64,000 nucleotides of DNA from Vibrio sp. 99-70-13A1. Its GTDB lineage: Bacteria > Pseudomonadota > Gammaproteobacteria > Enterobacterales > Vibrionaceae. Numbering within the stretch: position 1 is the first letter of the stretch; every line of letters begins with the position of its first letter. The position numbers and the translations under genes are program-made. Shown piece by piece: positions 18,565-27,568 of this stretch. A model generated the notes under the pieces. That model searched no databases. It saw only the letters and a list, made by a program, of their open reading frames with translations, and was not told the DNA's origin. The stretch spans positions 1 through 64,000 of the forward strand of contig NZ_VTXD01000004.1 of the NCBI RefSeq assembly GCF_013114625.1. The letters are read 5' to 3'.

Positions 18565-19230
18565 CTATCTTGCATCGCTTTCACTCGACTTTGTTCGGGA
18601 GTTAAGGGCTTTCACACCATCTTCAAGCAGTGTTAATTCTTCCACACCTTGAGTAGTAGCTATCGGCTTCACTACCGCAATCATATGCAACATACCCTGA
18701 TGCACAACTTGTTCTGTGATTTTCGCTTTTGGTGACATGGCAGACTGATAAGCTAACCAACTCGACGCAATAATGTGTAATGACGTCACCATAGGCTTCA
18801 TCTCTTGCTCAGAAATCACCAATAACTTCAAATCAACAAACGCTCTCATGATATCCACAAGGTTCGCCTGTAGCTTTTCTTGAACAGCCATGTAATCTAA
18901 GTGAAGCTGTTCATCTCTGGAAAGAATTTCAGGTAGGTTTGCGTAGAAGAAGCGGTATTTCCACATTAATGTGAAGATAGAGTCTAGATAATGCCTGAGT
19001 AGAGTAAGGCTTTCTTGCTGCCCTTGAATAGGGGTAAACCTTTCAATCAGCTCAGCTGAATAAAGCGCAAAAATTTCACGGACAATTTCTTGTTTATTAC
19101 GAAAGTGGTAATACAAATTACCGGGGCTTATATCAATGTGCTCAGCAATATGATTGGTCGTAATACTACGCTCACCATGCTCGTTAAATAATTCCAAAGC
19201 CGCGTAAACAATCTTATCTCGTGTTTTCAT
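18565..19230 (-). CDS. TetR/AcrR-family transcriptional regulator
   Basis: A 221-residue one-component repressor. The N-terminal helix-turn-helix is typical of TetR proteins: SITTNHIAEHIDISPGNLYYHFRNK at residues ~20-44. The C-terminal ligand-binding domain is helical and not matched to any known effector. It is convergent with envC, only 15 bases away. Directly upstream lies a perfect 10-base inverted repeat (19246-19286), the likely operator for autoregulation. Target genes cannot be read from this window with certainty; a related half-site occurs at the pseB promoter. Confidence 0.85.
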   Translation of the reverse strand: MKTRDKIVYAALELFNEHGERSITTNHIAEHIDISPGNLYYHFRNKQEIVREIFALYSAELIERFTPIQGQQESLTLLRHYLDSIFTLMWKYRFFYANLPEILSRDEQLHLDYMAVQEKLQANLVDIMRAFVDLKLLVISEQEMKPMVTSLHIIASSWLAYQSAMSPKAKITEQVVHQGMLHMIAVVKPIATTQGVEELTLLEDGVKALNSRTKSSESDAR

Positions 19231-19245
19231 TTGCTATCAGTATCC

Positions 19246-19286
19246 CTATCTGTTTGGAAATCAGTATATAGGTACTAAACAGATAG
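19246..19286. promoter_or_regulatory. Palindromic operator upstream of the TetR gene
   Basis: Perfect inverted repeat CTATCTGTTT (19246-19255) and AAACAGATAG (19277-19286), centres 31 bases apart. It starts 16 bases before the tetR start codon, the usual place for an autoregulatory TetR operator. The spacing of three helical turns suggests two dimers or a bent complex. Confidence 0.6.
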
Positions 19287-19457
19287 ATCGAGCTGTGGAA
19301 ATATTCGCATCCCTAAATTCAAAGAGATCAGATCAGTCACTACCAGATTTATACCAATGATTAATACCATCCCTGCATATCACTCCATTTCAAAATACAT
19401 TCATATCTGCAACTTAATGTTAAGGCATGATTCCACTAGCCCGTTTTATTCATTACT

Positions 19458-19466
19458 TGCTATACT
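19458..19466 (+). promoter_or_regulatory. Extended -10 promoter of hldD
   Basis: TGC-TATACT forms an extended -10 element (TGnTATAAT type) about 37 bases before the hldD start codon. No good -35 box is present, which is usual for extended -10 promoters. A similar TATACT with nearly the same flanks precedes yibN. Confidence 0.45.
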
Positions 19467-19502
19467 CGCGATAGTTTTGTATTCAAAAAGAGTAAGAGAA
19501 TT

Positions 19503-20447
19503 ATGATCATCGTAACTGGCGGTGCTGGCATGATTGGCAGCAATATTGTTAAGGCACTCAACGAGGCAGGTCATAACGATATCCTTGTGGTAGACAACCT
19601 TAAGAATGGTAAAAAATTCAAAAACCTTGTTGATCTAGATATCACTGATTACATGGATCGTGATGATTTTCTTACTCAGGTAATGGCTGGTGATGATTTC
19701 GGTCACATCGAAGCTGTATTCCATGAAGGCGCTTGCTCTGCAACAACAGAGTGGGATGGAAAATACATGATGCTCAACAACTATGAATACTCAAAAGAGC
19801 TACTTCATTACTGTGTTGAACGACAAATTCCATTTTTGTATGCGTCATCAGCGGCAACATACGGTGAAACCGACACGTTCATTGAAGAAAAAGAATACGA
19901 AGGTGCACTCAATGTTTATGGTTACTCAAAACAGCAGTTTGATAACTATGTTCGCCGCTTCCAAGCAGATGCAACTGCTCATAATGAAACCCTTTCTCAA
20001 ATCACAGGTTTCCGCTATTTCAACGTTTATGGACCGCGAGAAGAGCATAAAGGCAGCATGGCTTCTGTAGCTTTCCATTTGAACAATCAAATGAATGCAG
20101 GTGAGAACCCTAAATTATTTGCTGGTAGCGAAACATTCAGACGTGATTTTGTGTACGTTGGTGACGTAGCTGCCGTAAATTTGTGGTTCTTAGAAAATGG
20201 CGTTTCTGGCATTTTCAACCTAGGTACAGGTAATGCGGAATCATTCCAAGAAGTCGCAAAAGCGGTAATTAAGCACCACGGCAAAGGGGAAATTGAGACA
20301 ATTCCATTCCCTGAACACCTAAAAGGTGCTTACCAAGAGTTTACTCAAGCCGATCTAACAAAATTACGTGCAGCAGGTTGTGATATTGAATTCAAAACCG
20401 TGTCTGCGGGTGTTGCTGAATACATGACAATTCAAAACCCAGCTTAA
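19503..20447 (+). CDS. hldD: ADP-L-glycero-D-manno-heptose 6-epimerase
   Basis: Last step in making ADP-L-glycero-D-manno-heptose, the donor used by WaaF and the other heptosyltransferases here. The 314-residue extended SDR enzyme has [10 protein letters not shown] at ~6-15, the catalytic YGYSKQQFD (Tyr-x3-Lys) and [10 protein letters not shown]. In Vibrio hldD (also rfaD or gmhD) marks the border between the LPS-core locus and the capsule/O-antigen region, as it does here. It is 133 bases upstream of the acyltransferase–waaF–waaA block. Confidence 0.97.
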   Translation: MIIVTGGAGMIGSNIVKALNEAGHNDILVVDNLKNGKKFKNLVDLDITDYMDRDDFLTQVMAGDDFGHIEAVFHEGACSATTEWDGKYMMLNNYEYSKELLHYCVERQIPFLYASSAATYGETDTFIEEKEYEGALNVYGYSKQQFDNYVRRFQADATAHNETLSQITGFRYFNVYGPREEHKGSMASVAFHLNNQMNAGENPKLFAGSETFRRDFVYVGDVAAVNLWFLENGVSGIFNLGTGNAESFQEVAKAVIKHHGKGEIETIPFPEHLKGAYQEFTQADLTKLRAAGCDIEFKTVSAGVAEYMTIQNPA

Positions 20448-20580
20448 AAAGTACAGCCCTAAGTTAGTCACTTGGGGCTATATTATTTTTGTACTTCCAA
20501 ACTATATGCTCTAAGCGATACCAACCTTCCCTTTCTTGCTTTAGCAACCAGATAAATTCACTAATCCAGATCGAGTTAAT

Positions 20581-21576
20581 ATGACAGATAAACGCGATGA
20601 TTTTGACCCTAACGCCTATAACCCAACGTTTGAGTGGTCTTTTCTTACCCCTAAATTTTGGGGAACATGGTTAACTGTTCTTATCGGCTTGCCACTAGCG
20701 CTGTTTCCTCATAAGGCAAAGCTATTCATTGCAACGAAACTAGCAAGAATGCTCATTAACAAACCAAGCCGAACTATAAATAATGCTTGGGTTAATATCT
20801 CTGTTTGCTTTCCTGAAAAATCAGAACAAGAAAGAAAAGAGCTTCTAGAGAAAACCTTGATTACTGCTGGCACCTTTCTGCTTAGTTTTGCAAATCTGAC
20901 TTTGCGAAGCGCTAAATGGCTACAGGCTAATACGACGATCAATGGTATGGAGCATTTACAAGAAACTCTAGATAGTGGCAGTAAGGCAATTTTACTCGTG
21001 CCCCATACTTGGGGGATTGATATTCCAGCCGTTGTACTCGCGTCTCATGACCTACCGGTTTCTGCCATGGCGAAAAGACAAAAGAACCCCGTTATGGACT
21101 GGTTGATGCACCGTCAACGAGTGCAGTATGGCGGTCGAGTTTACGAACGTGATAACGGTATAAAGCCTTTTATCAAGTCAGTACGTGACGATTATTTAGG
21201 CTACTACCTGCCAGATCAAGACCACGGACGCGAACATAGTATTTTTGTCGATTTCTTTAATATCCCGAAAGCAACATTACCGGGGTTAGGTAAATTATCA
21301 AAAGTCAGCCGAGCAAAAATAATCCCTGTATTTTCTGTTTATGATGCAGCTTCCGGGAAATACATCATCAATATTAGCCCTGCGTGGGAAGACTACCCAA
21401 CGGCAGATGAGCATACCGATACTCGAAGAATGAATGCTTACATTGAAAGTGAATTAAGAAAAACTCCAGAACAATACATGTGGGTTCTTAAGTTTTTACA
21501 CACCCAGGAAGACCCAAAAAGTTTTGCGTCACCATATAACAATGAAAAGAACTGGATGGCAGGCTATAAACGATGA
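20581..21576 (+). CDS. lpxM: Lipid A late acyltransferase (LpxM/LpxN-like)
   Basis: Inner-membrane-associated enzyme that adds a secondary acyl chain to Kdo2-lipid A from acyl-ACP. The 331-residue protein has an N-terminal hydrophobic anchor (~33-50) and the family's catalytic HX4D motif in PHTWGID (~residues 140-146). The start FEWSFLTPKFWGTWL resembles LpxM. It ends four bases into waaF, so the two are coupled. A second, LpxL-like paralogue is encoded at 48080. In V. cholerae the corresponding enzyme (LpxN) transfers 3-hydroxylaurate; which chain is used here is unknown. Confidence 0.88.
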   Translation: MTDKRDDFDPNAYNPTFEWSFLTPKFWGTWLTVLIGLPLALFPHKAKLFIATKLARMLINKPSRTINNAWVNISVCFPEKSEQERKELLEKTLITAGTFLLSFANLTLRSAKWLQANTTINGMEHLQETLDSGSKAILLVPHTWGIDIPAVVLASHDLPVSAMAKRQKNPVMDWLMHRQRVQYGGRVYERDNGIKPFIKSVRDDYLGYYLPDQDHGREHSIFVDFFNIPKATLPGLGKLSKVSRAKIIPVFSVYDAASGKYIINISPAWEDYPTADEHTDTRRMNAYIESELRKTPEQYMWVLKFLHTQEDPKSFASPYNNEKNWMAGYKR

Positions 21577-22634
21577 AGAAGATTTTAGTAATCGGTCCAT
21601 CTTGGGTTGGTGATATGGTGATGTCTCAAGCCCTATACACAACCTTAAAGCAGCAAGACCCGGAATGCATAATCGATGTGATGGCACCGGCATGGTGTAA
21701 GCCTATCTTAGAGCGCATGGTTGAAGTTAACCAAGCGATTGAAATGCCACTTGGTCACGGCGATTTTAACTTTTTAGGTCGTAGAGCCTTAGGTAAACAG
21801 CTAAAGCGTGAAAACTATACTCATGCTTTTATCTGCCCAAACTCGGCTAAATCGGCTCTTATTCCTTGGTTTGCTGATATTCCAAATCGTACTGGTTGGA
21901 AAGGCGAAATGCGCTATGGTCTATTAAATGATTTACGCCCCAATAAGAAAGCTTTCCAATACATGGTTGAGCGATATGTCGCTTTAGCTCACCCTAAAGA
22001 AAAAATGGTAGGCTCGGAATCGTTAGGCGGCTTAGAAACACTTCCAAAACCGAACCTATCTATAGACTCTGAATTACAGCAGAACACTGTACAAAAATTC
22101 CAGTTAACTCATTCAACTGACATCATTGGTTTATGCCCTGGTGCAGAGTTTGGTCCGGCAAAGAAGTGGCCTGAAAATCATTATGCCGAAGTTGCACATG
22201 CTATGTGTAAGCAAGGTCGCCACATCTGGTTATTTGGTTCACAGAAAGACGTTGATACTTGCAATGGCATAAAACAAAAAGTACCTGAGCAGTTTCATTC
22301 ACAAATCTATGTACTTGCAGGGCAAACCAGCTTAATGGAAGCTGTTGATCTGCTTGGAGCCTGCCAAACCGTTATCAGTAATGACTCAGGTTTGATGCAC
22401 GTTGCGGCGGCTGTTGGCTGCAACGTTGTAGCGGTATATGGTTCAACATCACCGAAGTACACACCACCTTTGGCTAAGAATGTCGACATTGTTCATACTG
22501 ACATTGATTGTCGACCTTGCTTCAAACGTGAATGTGAGTTTAAACACTTAAAATGCTTAACAGAGCTTACGCCTATCTCAGTCATTGATAGCATTCGAAA
22601 GTTAGAATCGATTGCAGTTATTGAGGTGTCTTAG
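21573..22634 (+). CDS. waaF: ADP-heptose:LPS heptosyltransferase II
   Basis: GT9 enzyme adding the second L-glycero-D-manno-heptose to the inner core. It has 353 residues, the usual size. The start KKILVIGPSWVGDMVMSQALY is the WaaF-type N-terminal block, and NDSGLMHVAAAVG near residue 270 is the donor-binding signature. A C-terminal cysteine cluster, CRPCFKRECEFKHLKC, is characteristic of WaaF. It overlaps the acyltransferase gene by four bases and is five bases from waaA. Confidence 0.95.
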   Translation: MKKILVIGPSWVGDMVMSQALYTTLKQQDPECIIDVMAPAWCKPILERMVEVNQAIEMPLGHGDFNFLGRRALGKQLKRENYTHAFICPNSAKSALIPWFADIPNRTGWKGEMRYGLLNDLRPNKKAFQYMVERYVALAHPKEKMVGSESLGGLETLPKPNLSIDSELQQNTVQKFQLTHSTDIIGLCPGAEFGPAKKWPENHYAEVAHAMCKQGRHIWLFGSQKDVDTCNGIKQKVPEQFHSQIYVLAGQTSLMEAVDLLGACQTVISNDSGLMHVAAAVGCNVVAVYGSTSPKYTPPLAKNVDIVHTDIDCRPCFKRECEFKHLKCLTELTPISVIDSIRKLESIAVIEVS

Positions 22635-22639
22635 GTCAT

Positions 22640-23905
22640 ATGTTTGTTCGCATTATATATACTCTTATCCTATGTCTAGCGGCGCCCTTTCTTCTTTTAG
22701 GATTATATAAAAGCAAACCAAACAAGCCTAAGTTTGGTTCTCGCTGGAAAGAGCACTTTGGTATTACCCCTCAGCTCAGCTCAGCTAAAAGTAAACCTCT
22801 GTGGATTCACGCGGTTTCTGTCGGAGAGTCAATCGCCGCGATTCCACTGATCAAAGCCTTAAAAGAGCAAAACCCAGATCAAAGCATTGTGGTGACAACA
22901 ACAACGAGCACTGGCGCTCAGGAAATCCAAAAGCTAGGAAATCTGGTAGAACATCGCTATATGCCGATTGATTTTAGCTTTGCGGTTAAAGGCTTCATCC
23001 GCGCTATACAACCAGAGAAGATGTTAATCTTTGAAACAGAGCTGTGGCCGAATACTTTACATACAGTTCATACAGCTGACATCCCAGTCATTGTGGTCAA
23101 TGCTCGTCTATCTGAAAAATCCTGCCGTAATTACGCGAAAGTTCAGGCTTTATTCAACCAAATCCACCCAAATTTAAATAAAGTACTCTGCCAATCTCAA
23201 GCCGATGCAGACAGATTCAAGCGACTCGGCATCCCACTGGATAAATTAGCTGTAACGGGATCAATAAAGTTTGATGTGAAAGTCTCCCCCAACGTTACTG
23301 AAAAAGGAAAAATTTTACGGGATGTATTAGGCTCAAATAGACCGGTTTGGATCGCGGCAAGCACACACAACGGTGAAGATGAGCTAATACTATCGGCTCA
23401 TAAGGCTCTTCTAGAAACGCACACTGATGCCCTTCTTATCTTAGTACCTCGCCATCCAGAAAGATTTAATAGCGTTTTTGAACTTTGCCGGAACCAAAAA
23501 TTAAGCGTTGCTCGTAGAACCTTGCAAGAAGCTCACCTAGACGAAGCTCAAGTTTATCTAGGCGACACTATGGGGGAAATGTTGGTGCTGATTGGAGCTT
23601 CCGATGTTTGTTTCATGGCAGGAAGTTTAATTGGAGATAAAGTTGGTGGTCATAATATGCTAGAACCGGCTGCTCTTGGTATTCCTATAATCACGGGTCC
23701 CAGTTACTTTAACTTTAAAGAAATTACAGAGACCCTATTATCTAAACAGGCAATTATCATAAATGAAGCCCATGAAATATCAGATAGTCTCACTAGATTA
23801 CTATCTGATGATCAATTGCGGTTATCCATGAGTCAATCAGGTCTAGAAGTTGTTAAACACAACCAAGGCTCACTACACAAAACTCTATCAAAGGTCGCTG
23901 AATAA
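22640..23905 (+). CDS. waaA: 3-deoxy-D-manno-octulosonic acid transferase
   Basis: Transfers Kdo from CMP-Kdo to lipid IVA. The GT-B/GT30 protein has 421 residues with an N-terminal membrane anchor (ILCLAAPFLLLGLY). Conserved blocks are WIHAVSVGESIAA (~residues 54-66, with the catalytic Glu), FETELWPN, VNARLSEKS and the C-terminal GGHNMLEPAALGIP donor site. Whether it adds one or two Kdo cannot be seen, but a Kdo kinase (36091) in the same locus suggests a single phosphorylated Kdo as in other Vibrio and Haemophilus. The next gene starts two bases after its stop. Confidence 0.95.
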   Translation: MFVRIIYTLILCLAAPFLLLGLYKSKPNKPKFGSRWKEHFGITPQLSSAKSKPLWIHAVSVGESIAAIPLIKALKEQNPDQSIVVTTTTSTGAQEIQKLGNLVEHRYMPIDFSFAVKGFIRAIQPEKMLIFETELWPNTLHTVHTADIPVIVVNARLSEKSCRNYAKVQALFNQIHPNLNKVLCQSQADADRFKRLGIPLDKLAVTGSIKFDVKVSPNVTEKGKILRDVLGSNRPVWIAASTHNGEDELILSAHKALLETHTDALLILVPRHPERFNSVFELCRNQKLSVARRTLQEAHLDEAQVYLGDTMGEMLVLIGASDVCFMAGSLIGDKVGGHNMLEPAALGIPIITGPSYFNFKEITETLLSKQAIIINEAHEISDSLTRLLSDDQLRLSMSQSGLEVVKHNQGSLHKTLSKVAE

Positions 23906-23906
23906 T

Positions 23907-24917
23907 ATGAATTTATTCCTAGTCACTTCCCCATTTCAATACTTGTGCGCAGAAGAAGCCTTAAGCGCCTATAAAACTGAGAATAATATTCTACTCCTTG
24001 TTAAACAGGGTTCTGAGCCGGGTATTAGCCAAGAAAAGAAATTGCTAGACCGAAATAAATGGCAACACATTATTGAAATCCCTAGAGACTCACGTAGCAA
24101 GCATGTTCCTAAAGCCATTAATCAAGTTAGAAAAATAATCAAAGATCAACCATTGTCACATTTCTTTCATGCCGAATATTCTGCATGGCGAACGAAGCTA
24201 ATATTACGTAACCTAGTCATTGAAAAAGAAGTGTATTGTGATGATGGGACGTTAACTATTAATGAATATGAAGAGTCAATTCGAACCAAATTAATATACT
24301 CTCGACCACGGTTTATTCAGGATTTGATGATTCGTATAAGACGATGCACACCAATAGGTCAGCTGGAACAATCTAAAAACTTAGAGTTATTTACTATCTT
24401 CGATATTAAACAACCCAACCATTCAGTGATCAAAAACAACCTAACTGAAGTGAAAAAAAAATATAATGCTGTCGAGCTATATGATGACGAAGCACCAATA
24501 GGCTTTATTGGTCAAGGTTCAATTGGTCATAAAAGAATGAAAAGTATTGCGACTTATCTAAAAGAAATTAAACACTTTTCAGAAAGTATGAATAAGAAAA
24601 TTATTTATTTTCCACATAGAACTGAATCTGAAGAAGTTACACGACAAGTAAAAAAAATTAAAAATTTAGAATATCACTATAGCCAGATGCCACTTGAAAT
24701 CGAACTCATTGAGAAGAAGATTAAACTGTCAGCTTTGGTTGGAATCCTTTCTACAGTCCAGTATACATCCTTGATTTTATACAAAGGAATGCCTGTTTTT
24801 AATTTGGTAAACCCAAATACGGAGCAGGACTACACGCTAACAGACCTAGAAAGAAATAGAGAAAAACGAATACACGAATTATTTAAAGAGGTGGGGATCA
24901 AAGACGTCACCATTTAA
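23907..24917 (+). CDS. Putative nonulosonic-acid transferase A (GT52/polysialyltransferase-like)
   Basis: A 336-residue soluble protein starting MNLFLVTSPFQYLCAEEA, a start shared with the second copy at 33197. Other shared blocks are EYSAWRT/DYSAWRT, DDG (residues ~112-114), FIGQG and YFPHRTE. An acidic-acidic-Gly motif plus a Pro/His motif is the pattern of the bacterial sialyltransferase families GT52, GT38 and GT80, which use CMP-sugars. The gene follows waaA by two bases, so it is expressed with core genes, and its 3' end faces pseI of the pseudaminic acid cassette. I infer that it moves pseudaminic acid (or its amidine) from the CMP donor to the LPS core. The ATG at 23907 is the first start after waaA. 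Confidence 0.65.
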   Translation: MNLFLVTSPFQYLCAEEALSAYKTENNILLLVKQGSEPGISQEKKLLDRNKWQHIIEIPRDSRSKHVPKAINQVRKIIKDQPLSHFFHAEYSAWRTKLILRNLVIEKEVYCDDGTLTINEYEESIRTKLIYSRPRFIQDLMIRIRRCTPIGQLEQSKNLELFTIFDIKQPNHSVIKNNLTEVKKKYNAVELYDDEAPIGFIGQGSIGHKRMKSIATYLKEIKHFSESMNKKIIYFPHRTESEEVTRQVKKIKNLEYHYSQMPLEIELIEKKIKLSALVGILSTVQYTSLILYKGMPVFNLVNPNTEQDYTLTDLERNREKRIHELFKEVGIKDVTI

Positions 24918-24995
24918 AATAACGATCACGTCTAAGGTAGCTATAACTTCAAGTAGTCGCTCAAATCGTAGCTACCTGACATGATCTGCAATCTA

Positions 24996-26048
24996 TTATA
25001 AATCAAGCATGTCGAAACTAAGAGCAGTTCCCTTTGTTAGGCTATTTTTAGCTTTCTTACCTATTACTTCATCATAATGCTTAGGTGCTAAACCAAAGCC
25101 AGGTCTGATACTACGGACATTATCTGCCGTTAACACTTCACCCTCTTTAATATCTTTTACTACATATAAAGAGCGACGAAATTTTACGTTTCCTTTTTCA
25201 GCTTCCGTTCTTTCGTAATTGACTTGCCCCATTGCTTGCCATGCTGTTTTTGTATCTTTACAAAGCGCGGTAAGCTCATGAGGTTCGAGAGAAAAACTAT
25301 CATCCGCTCCGCCGCCATTACGATCCATAGTCACGTGTTTTTCGATCAAACACGCCCCTAATGTTACAGAAGCCACAGCAGTTGCATTATCAATAGTGTG
25401 ATCAGAAAGGCCCGATAAAACTTCAAACCGCTCCGCGATGTCAGCAATCGTCTTAAGATTATATTGGTCAGCTGGCGCAGGATAACCACTCACACAATGC
25501 AGTACTACCAACTCTTCACACCCATTATCTCTAGCGGTTTTTATGGCCTCTGCAATTTCTTCTTTGTTAGCCATTCCTGTTGAAATGATCATCGGTTTAC
25601 CTGTTTGAGCAACACGCTTAATCAACGGTAAATCAATGACTTCAAATGAGGCTATTTTATATGCAGGGGCATCTAATGACTCTAATAAGTCGACGGCTGT
25701 AAAATCAAATGGAGAACTAAAAATAGTAATCCCAAGTTCTTTTGCCTTTTCAAATAACGGCTTATGCCACTCCCATGGCATATGAGCACCCTGATAAAGG
25801 TTATAAAGCGTCTGACCATCCCATAAGCCACCATGAATTTGAAACTCTTCACTATCGCAATCCATAGTAATGGTTTCATGGGTATAAGTTTGTAGCTTAA
25901 TTGCATCTGCACCTGACTTCTTCGCTTCTTCCATAATCTGGAAAGCACGATTAATATCACCATTATGATTTGCCGATAATTCAGCAATAATATAAGGAGC
26001 GTAGTCAGGACCTATGTTTCTACCGTCAATTGAAATATATGCTTTCAT
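24996..26048 (-). CDS. pseI: Pseudaminic acid synthase
   Basis: Condenses 2,4-diacetamido-2,4,6-trideoxy-L-altrose with phosphoenolpyruvate to give pseudaminic acid (Pse5Ac7Ac). The 350-residue NeuB-family protein has the TIM-barrel entry motif AELSANHNG (~24-32) and KLQTYTHETIT. GGGADDSFSLEP near residue 245 and a C-terminal SAF (antifreeze-like) domain starting near RRSLYVVKDI are also present. The block SANHNG together with GADDSFSLEP distinguishes PseI from the sialic (NeuB) and legionaminic synthases. It is the last gene of the minus-strand cassette, 10 bases after the pseG fusion. Confidence 0.92.
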   Translation of the reverse strand: MKAYISIDGRNIGPDYAPYIIAELSANHNGDINRAFQIMEEAKKSGADAIKLQTYTHETITMDCDSEEFQIHGGLWDGQTLYNLYQGAHMPWEWHKPLFEKAKELGITIFSSPFDFTAVDLLESLDAPAYKIASFEVIDLPLIKRVAQTGKPMIISTGMANKEEIAEAIKTARDNGCEELVVLHCVSGYPAPADQYNLKTIADIAERFEVLSGLSDHTIDNATAVASVTLGACLIEKHVTMDRNGGGADDSFSLEPHELTALCKDTKTAWQAMGQVNYERTEAEKGNVKFRRSLYVVKDIKEGEVLTADNVRSIRPGFGLAPKHYDEVIGKKAKNSLTKGTALSFDMLDL

Positions 26049-26058
26049 CAGAATCTCA

Positions 26059-27558
26059 TTAAATTGGGTTACGAATAAACGTCTCAGGATTTTGCTGTGT
26101 ATAGTTCGCTTTTTTGAACAGCTTCTGAGAAGCTTTATTACATTCTAATACAGTGGCATGTAATGTCAGTTCTGGATGTATGACATCAGCCATTTTTAAT
26201 GCAGCAGTTGCGACTCCTAAACCGTAAGCATCAGGGGCAACAAAGATTGATACTAGATAATTTTTAGGTTCAATTTTATCTAATCGTAATACACCTAATT
26301 TTTTTCCTGTTGTCTTATCTTCAACAAGATAAAAAAAGTCAGTGGTTGTGGCTAGCTTTCGCTTCATCCAGCTTTGGTGACCTTCCCATGTAGGAATATC
26401 AGTATTCAATGCAAATTCACGAGTTTTAGGGTGGCATTGCCAATCATAAACTGTTTTGATGTCCTCATGAGTTGCAAATACAAGCTGTAGATTTGAATGA
26501 TCACTTGGTTCAATAAGCTGCTGAATTTCTAAGACTAACCTTCGAGTCCCTAAGCCATCACACAGTTTTAGATTCGACATAAACAGCTCATGCCATTGAC
26601 CCATTGCCTGTTGATAGGTCACTAATAGCTGGGATTCAATATCTTCCAAAGAGACTTTCAAAATAGCTTTATGCTGAAGCAGTTGAGTACAGATCGTTTT
26701 TTGATTATCGGCCAATGGTATCAAAATGCTAGGTAGACCAAGACAAGCTCGCTCCCAACTCGTTGTTCCAGGCGCCCCAATCGCTACATCATGTTTAAGC
26801 ATCAAACCAGCCATGTCGGCTTCAAAATCTTGATGTTGAACATTACTGTGTAAGTCACACCATGACTTAACCTGCTGGTAGTGTGGTGCTCTAGGGCTTA
26901 GCAACACCGTAAAATCAGCACAGACTTTACCAACAAGGCTTTTTAATGACTTAAAAGTTGCATTGGGGTTGTCTATTCCCCCCATAGATATGAGAACTTT
27001 AGGTCTAGTTTCAGGGAGTACCCGCATGTAAGCGAGCTCTCTCAATGAAGCAAACCTTGGGGCTAATATCGCATACTCACTTCCCACTAAAGCTCGAGCA
27101 GAACCTGAGTATTCAACAGGTTTACGTCCAAGAGTTTGATCGACAATTAAATCAGCATCATGCTCTCGAACCAAGTCATCAATAGCGACTAAAAAGCAGC
27201 TCATTGATTGCCTGACAAGCTGTTGCCACTTGTTGCTAATAGCATAATGATCCGTTACCACTAAATCAGCACTGCCTACCATTTGGATAAAGTCTAGTGC
27301 ATCCTCAGAACTTGGTCTTTGCAGCCAAGCCTCATAATCGGCATCATGCTTAGGCTCACTAGGCTCCTTAGGCAGATTTAACTTTATTACCTGAAAGCCA
27401 CGCTCTTCAATGTATGAGGTCATGTCGCCTGGCTGTGGTAAACATGCAAAATAGATTGAATGACCGAGGTTTTTCAATGCATCTGCAAGTACTAAACAGC
27501 GCATGATATGACCACTACCAACCCAAACTGAAGCGTCCGCTCTAAAGATAACTCTCAT
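26059..27558 (-). CDS. pseG: PseG–PseH fusion: UDP-sugar hydrolase joined to a GNAT acetyltransferase
   Basis: One 499-residue open frame with two catalytic modules. Residues 1-~345 are PseG: FRADASVWVGSGHIMRCLVLA at the N-terminus and GAPGTTSWERACLGLPSIL near residue 255. This part would remove UDP from UDP-2,4-diacetamido-2,4,6-trideoxy-L-altrose. Residues ~350-499 form a GNAT domain (DWQCHPKTREFA, VSIFVAPDAYGLGVATAALKMA) like PseH, the N4-acetyltransferase of the same pathway. No separate pseH is found in the cassette, so the fusion explains its absence. It starts 10 bases after pseF. Confidence 0.88.
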   Translation of the reverse strand: MRVIFRADASVWVGSGHIMRCLVLADALKNLGHSIYFACLPQPGDMTSYIEERGFQVIKLNLPKEPSEPKHDADYEAWLQRPSSEDALDFIQMVGSADLVVTDHYAISNKWQQLVRQSMSCFLVAIDDLVREHDADLIVDQTLGRKPVEYSGSARALVGSEYAILAPRFASLRELAYMRVLPETRPKVLISMGGIDNPNATFKSLKSLVGKVCADFTVLLSPRAPHYQQVKSWCDLHSNVQHQDFEADMAGLMLKHDVAIGAPGTTSWERACLGLPSILIPLADNQKTICTQLLQHKAILKVSLEDIESQLLVTYQQAMGQWHELFMSNLKLCDGLGTRRLVLEIQQLIEPSDHSNLQLVFATHEDIKTVYDWQCHPKTREFALNTDIPTWEGHQSWMKRKLATTTDFFYLVEDKTTGKKLGVLRLDKIEPKNYLVSIFVAPDAYGLGVATAALKMADVIHPELTLHATVLECNKASQKLFKKANYTQQNPETFIRNPI

Positions 27559-27568
27559 AAAAACCTAA

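Noticed and set aside
18557-18585. Hairpin AGTGAAAGC / GCTTTCACT at the envC–tetR junction
   Set aside because: No T tract and part of it is coding for the TetR C-terminus; weak evidence as a terminator.
24935-24977. Inverted repeat AGGTAGCTA / TAGCTACCT between the transferase and pseI genes
   Set aside because: Arms are perfect, but the 25-base loop is large and no T tract follows on either strand, so I do not call it a terminator.
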